From: JACPFJ01 sp041738275
GTDB lineage: Bacteria; Desulfobacterota; Desulfuromonadia; Geobacterales; Pseudopelobacteraceae
Direction of reading: 5' to 3'
DNA: 8,691 nt
Assembly (NCBI GenBank): GCA_041738275.1
Contig: JBGSQD010000002.1
Location: 1-8,691 of the forward strand
In this document: positions 6,917-8,691 of the stretch, piece by piece
Numbering within the stretch: the stretch's first letter is position 1
Layout of the letters: every line of letters begins with the position of its first letter
The notes under the pieces: generated by a model
Database searches by the model: none
What the model saw: only the letters and a program-made list of their open reading frames with translations
Told to the model about the DNA's origin: nothing
Made by a program: the position numbers and the translations under genes

Positions 6917-8679
6917 ATGACCATTGAAATCGCCCTTGTGCTGGGACTGGTGTTCTCAGCCGTCATCCTCTTCGCAACCGAGCGTCTGCCGGTGGACCTG
7001 ACCGCCATGATCATCATGGGAGCCATGCTGCTGTCCGGCATCATCACTCCACAGGATGCCATCGGCGGCTTCAGCAACCCGGCCACCGTCACGGTGGGGG
7101 CAATGTTCATCCTGTCTGCGGGACTTTTCAAGGCCGGCGCCGTGAACCTGATGGGGGGGACACTGGGACGGGCAGGCAGGATAAGCTTCTGGCTGGTGCT
7201 GGTGATGATGTGCTGATGGTGGGCATGCTCTCAGCCTTCATCAACAACACGGCAGCAGTTGCCATCTTCCTTCCCATTGCCCTGGGTATTGCCAGGGACA
7301 CGGGCGTGGCTGCCGGACGCCTCCTGATGCCCCTCTCCTTTGCCTCCATGTTCGGCGGCGTCTGCACCCTGGTGGGCACCTCCACCAACATCATGGTCTC
7401 TTCCATTGCCGAGCGTCACGGCTTGGCGCCTTTCGGCATGTTTGAGATGACGACTCTGGGCCTGATCTTTTTCGGAGTCGGAAGCGCCTATATGCTCCTG
7501 GTGGGGGTGCGGCTCATTCCTGACCGTGGAAGCGCCAACCGTGGTCCGATTTTCGGCAGCGGCGATTATCAGATCGAAATCGTGCTGGAACCTGAGGCCC
7601 TCTCCGTCGGAACTGTTCTGGCTGCGTCACCGCTGCTGAAGGATGTTTCCATCCGTGGGGTGGATGTATTCAGAAACGGGCAGCATCTGGAAGAATCGCC
7701 TGAAATGCTGGTACTGCAGGCTGACGATCACCTCAAGGTGCGCTGTGATCTGGAAAACTTCCTTAAAATCAAGGAACGGCGCGGCATTGCCCTCAGGCAG
7801 GACTCAGGCAAGAAAATGAGCGAGGAGGCGATGCTGGTTGAAGCGGTGGTGGCACCCGGTTCCACCCTGGACGGCCGCAGCCTGAAACAGGCCAGATTCC
7901 GCTCCCGCTATGGTCTTACTGCCCTGGCAGTGCGTCACCGGGGGATGGTCATGCGCGAGGACCTGGAGACCATGAAGCTGCGAGCCGGGGATGTGCTGTT
8001 GTTCGAAGTGGAACGACAGCATATTGATCAGTTGCGGGAGGACAGAACCTTTGTTCTGGTATCCCAGGTGGAGCTGCCTCTGTTCAGAAAGAGCAGGATG
8101 CTGACCGCAATAGCCATTGCGACCGGAGTGGTACTGGCTGCCGCCACCGGATATGTGCCGATCGTGGCCGGGGCAATTATCGGCTGTATTCTGATGGTAC
8201 TGACCCGCTGCCTGACCCTGGAGGAGGCTTACAGCTCGATCAACTGGCAGGTAATCTTCCTGCTGGCAGGGGTGCTGACCTTGGGAACCGCCCTGGAGAC
8301 AACCGGGGCAGCGCGACTGATTGGCGGGTTTCTGGTGGATAGTGTGGGCAAATGGGGACCGGTTGCCCTCGTTTCGGGGCTTTATCTGGCTACCTCGCTC
8401 CTGACCGAGATAATGTCCAACAACGCCACCGCAGCGCTTCTGGCACCAATCGCCATTGCAACAGCCGAGGCTCTCAATATTGACTCCCGCCCCCTGCTGA
8501 TGGCCATCACCTTTGCCGCCTCGGCCAGTTTCATGACCCCGGTCGGCTATCAGACCAATATCCTGATCTACGGACCTGGCCAGTTCCGGTATGCCGATTT
8601 CCTGCGGGTCGGCACCCCCCTCAACATCCTGTTCTGGATACTTGCCACTATCTTCATCCCGCGGTTCTGGCCCTTCTGA
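6917..8679 (+). CDS. SLC13/DASS-family permease with two central RCK_C domains, interrupted by a frameshift
   Basis: This is an inner-membrane carrier of the divalent anion:Na+ symporter family, about 586 residues once repaired. The N-terminal 98 residues (6917-7210) show ERLPVDLTAMIIMGAM and GGFSNPATVTVGAMFILSAGL. The frame then meets TGA at 7214-7216 and the protein continues in another frame from 7213: LMVGMLSAFINNTAAVAIFLP, with GTSTNIM soon after. Two RCK_C (TrkA_C) domains follow, roughly 7567-7780 and 7822-8064. The second membrane half carries TEIMSNNATAALLAPIA and MTPVGYQTNIL. The paired NNT / TSTN and NNAT / YQTN motifs are the duplicated Na+- and substrate-binding loops of DASS carriers, so both halves of the site are present. 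The likely cause is one base lost or two gained in GATGATGTGCTGATGG. The start at ATG 6917 has only a weak GGA upstream. Substrate (dicarboxylate, sulfate or other) cannot be assigned, and the RCK_C pair suggests ligand gating. Confidence 0.87.
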
Positions 8680-8681
8680 CC

Positions 8682-8691
8682 GGAGAAACAT
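8682..8691 (+). promoter_or_regulatory. Ribosome-binding site of the next gene, cut by the window end
   Basis: GGAG at 8682-8685 lies 3 bases after the permease stop and 4 bases before AT at 8690-8691. If the next base is G, this is the start of another closely coupled + strand gene. Nothing of its protein can be seen. Confidence 0.45.

Noticed and set aside
7804..8691. Long minus-strand open frame opposite the permease
   Set aside because: Its product is rich in Q, G, H and P with no recognisable domain, and the + strand carries clear DASS motifs. It is a shadow frame caused by GC-rich codon use.

Overview
The window reads as a proteobacterial chromosome of moderately high GC. Codon use and the protein sequences (NhaD, the Kef-type antiporter, the CBS/DUF294 protein) most resemble Desulfuromonadota of the Geobacter/Pelobacter type. 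This is a judgement from recalled family resemblance, not a search. All intact or near-intact genes lie on the + strand.

Layout: (1) Bases 1 to about 100 are a minus-strand scrap of a molybdopterin-binding (MoCF-domain) protein, joined directly to the 5'-truncated C-terminal part of a NhaD-type Na+/H+ antiporter (about 101-670). (2) A gap of 301 bases (671-971) holds a nearly 100-base imperfect palindrome followed by AT-rich leader DNA. (3) A complete Kef-type cation/proton antiporter with a C-terminal RCK module (972-2969). (4) A 139-base gap with two hairpins. (5) A CoA-disulfide-reductase-like FAD/NAD(P) oxidoreductase (3109-4468), broken by one extra G in a G7 run. (6) HtpX membrane metalloprotease (4497-5378). 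(7) A CBS-pair/DUF294 nucleotidyltransferase-like signalling protein (5422-6858). (8) An SLC13/DASS-family permease with two central RCK_C (TrkA_C) domains (6917-8679), broken by a small frameshift near 7205-7213. (9) The last bases look like a Shine-Dalgarno site and the first two bases of another start codon.

From 3109 to 8679 the genes are close (28, 43 and 58 bases apart) and co-directional, so they could be one transcription unit. The common theme is the membrane and its ion gradients: Na+/H+ antiport, K+/H+-type antiport, an RCK-equipped anion/dicarboxylate-type carrier, membrane protein quality control (HtpX), a thiol/NAD(P)H flavoenzyme and a probable ligand-sensing CBS protein. Each family is known. 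I found no convincing evidence of a wholly new system.

The most notable points are structural. They are the head-on junction of two truncated genes at the left end, two frameshifts in otherwise well-conserved genes, the palindromic repeat, and a CBS/DUF294 protein without the N-terminal cyclic-nucleotide domain common in its relatives. The junction and the frameshifts together raise the possibility of draft-quality sequence or a chimeric contig end.
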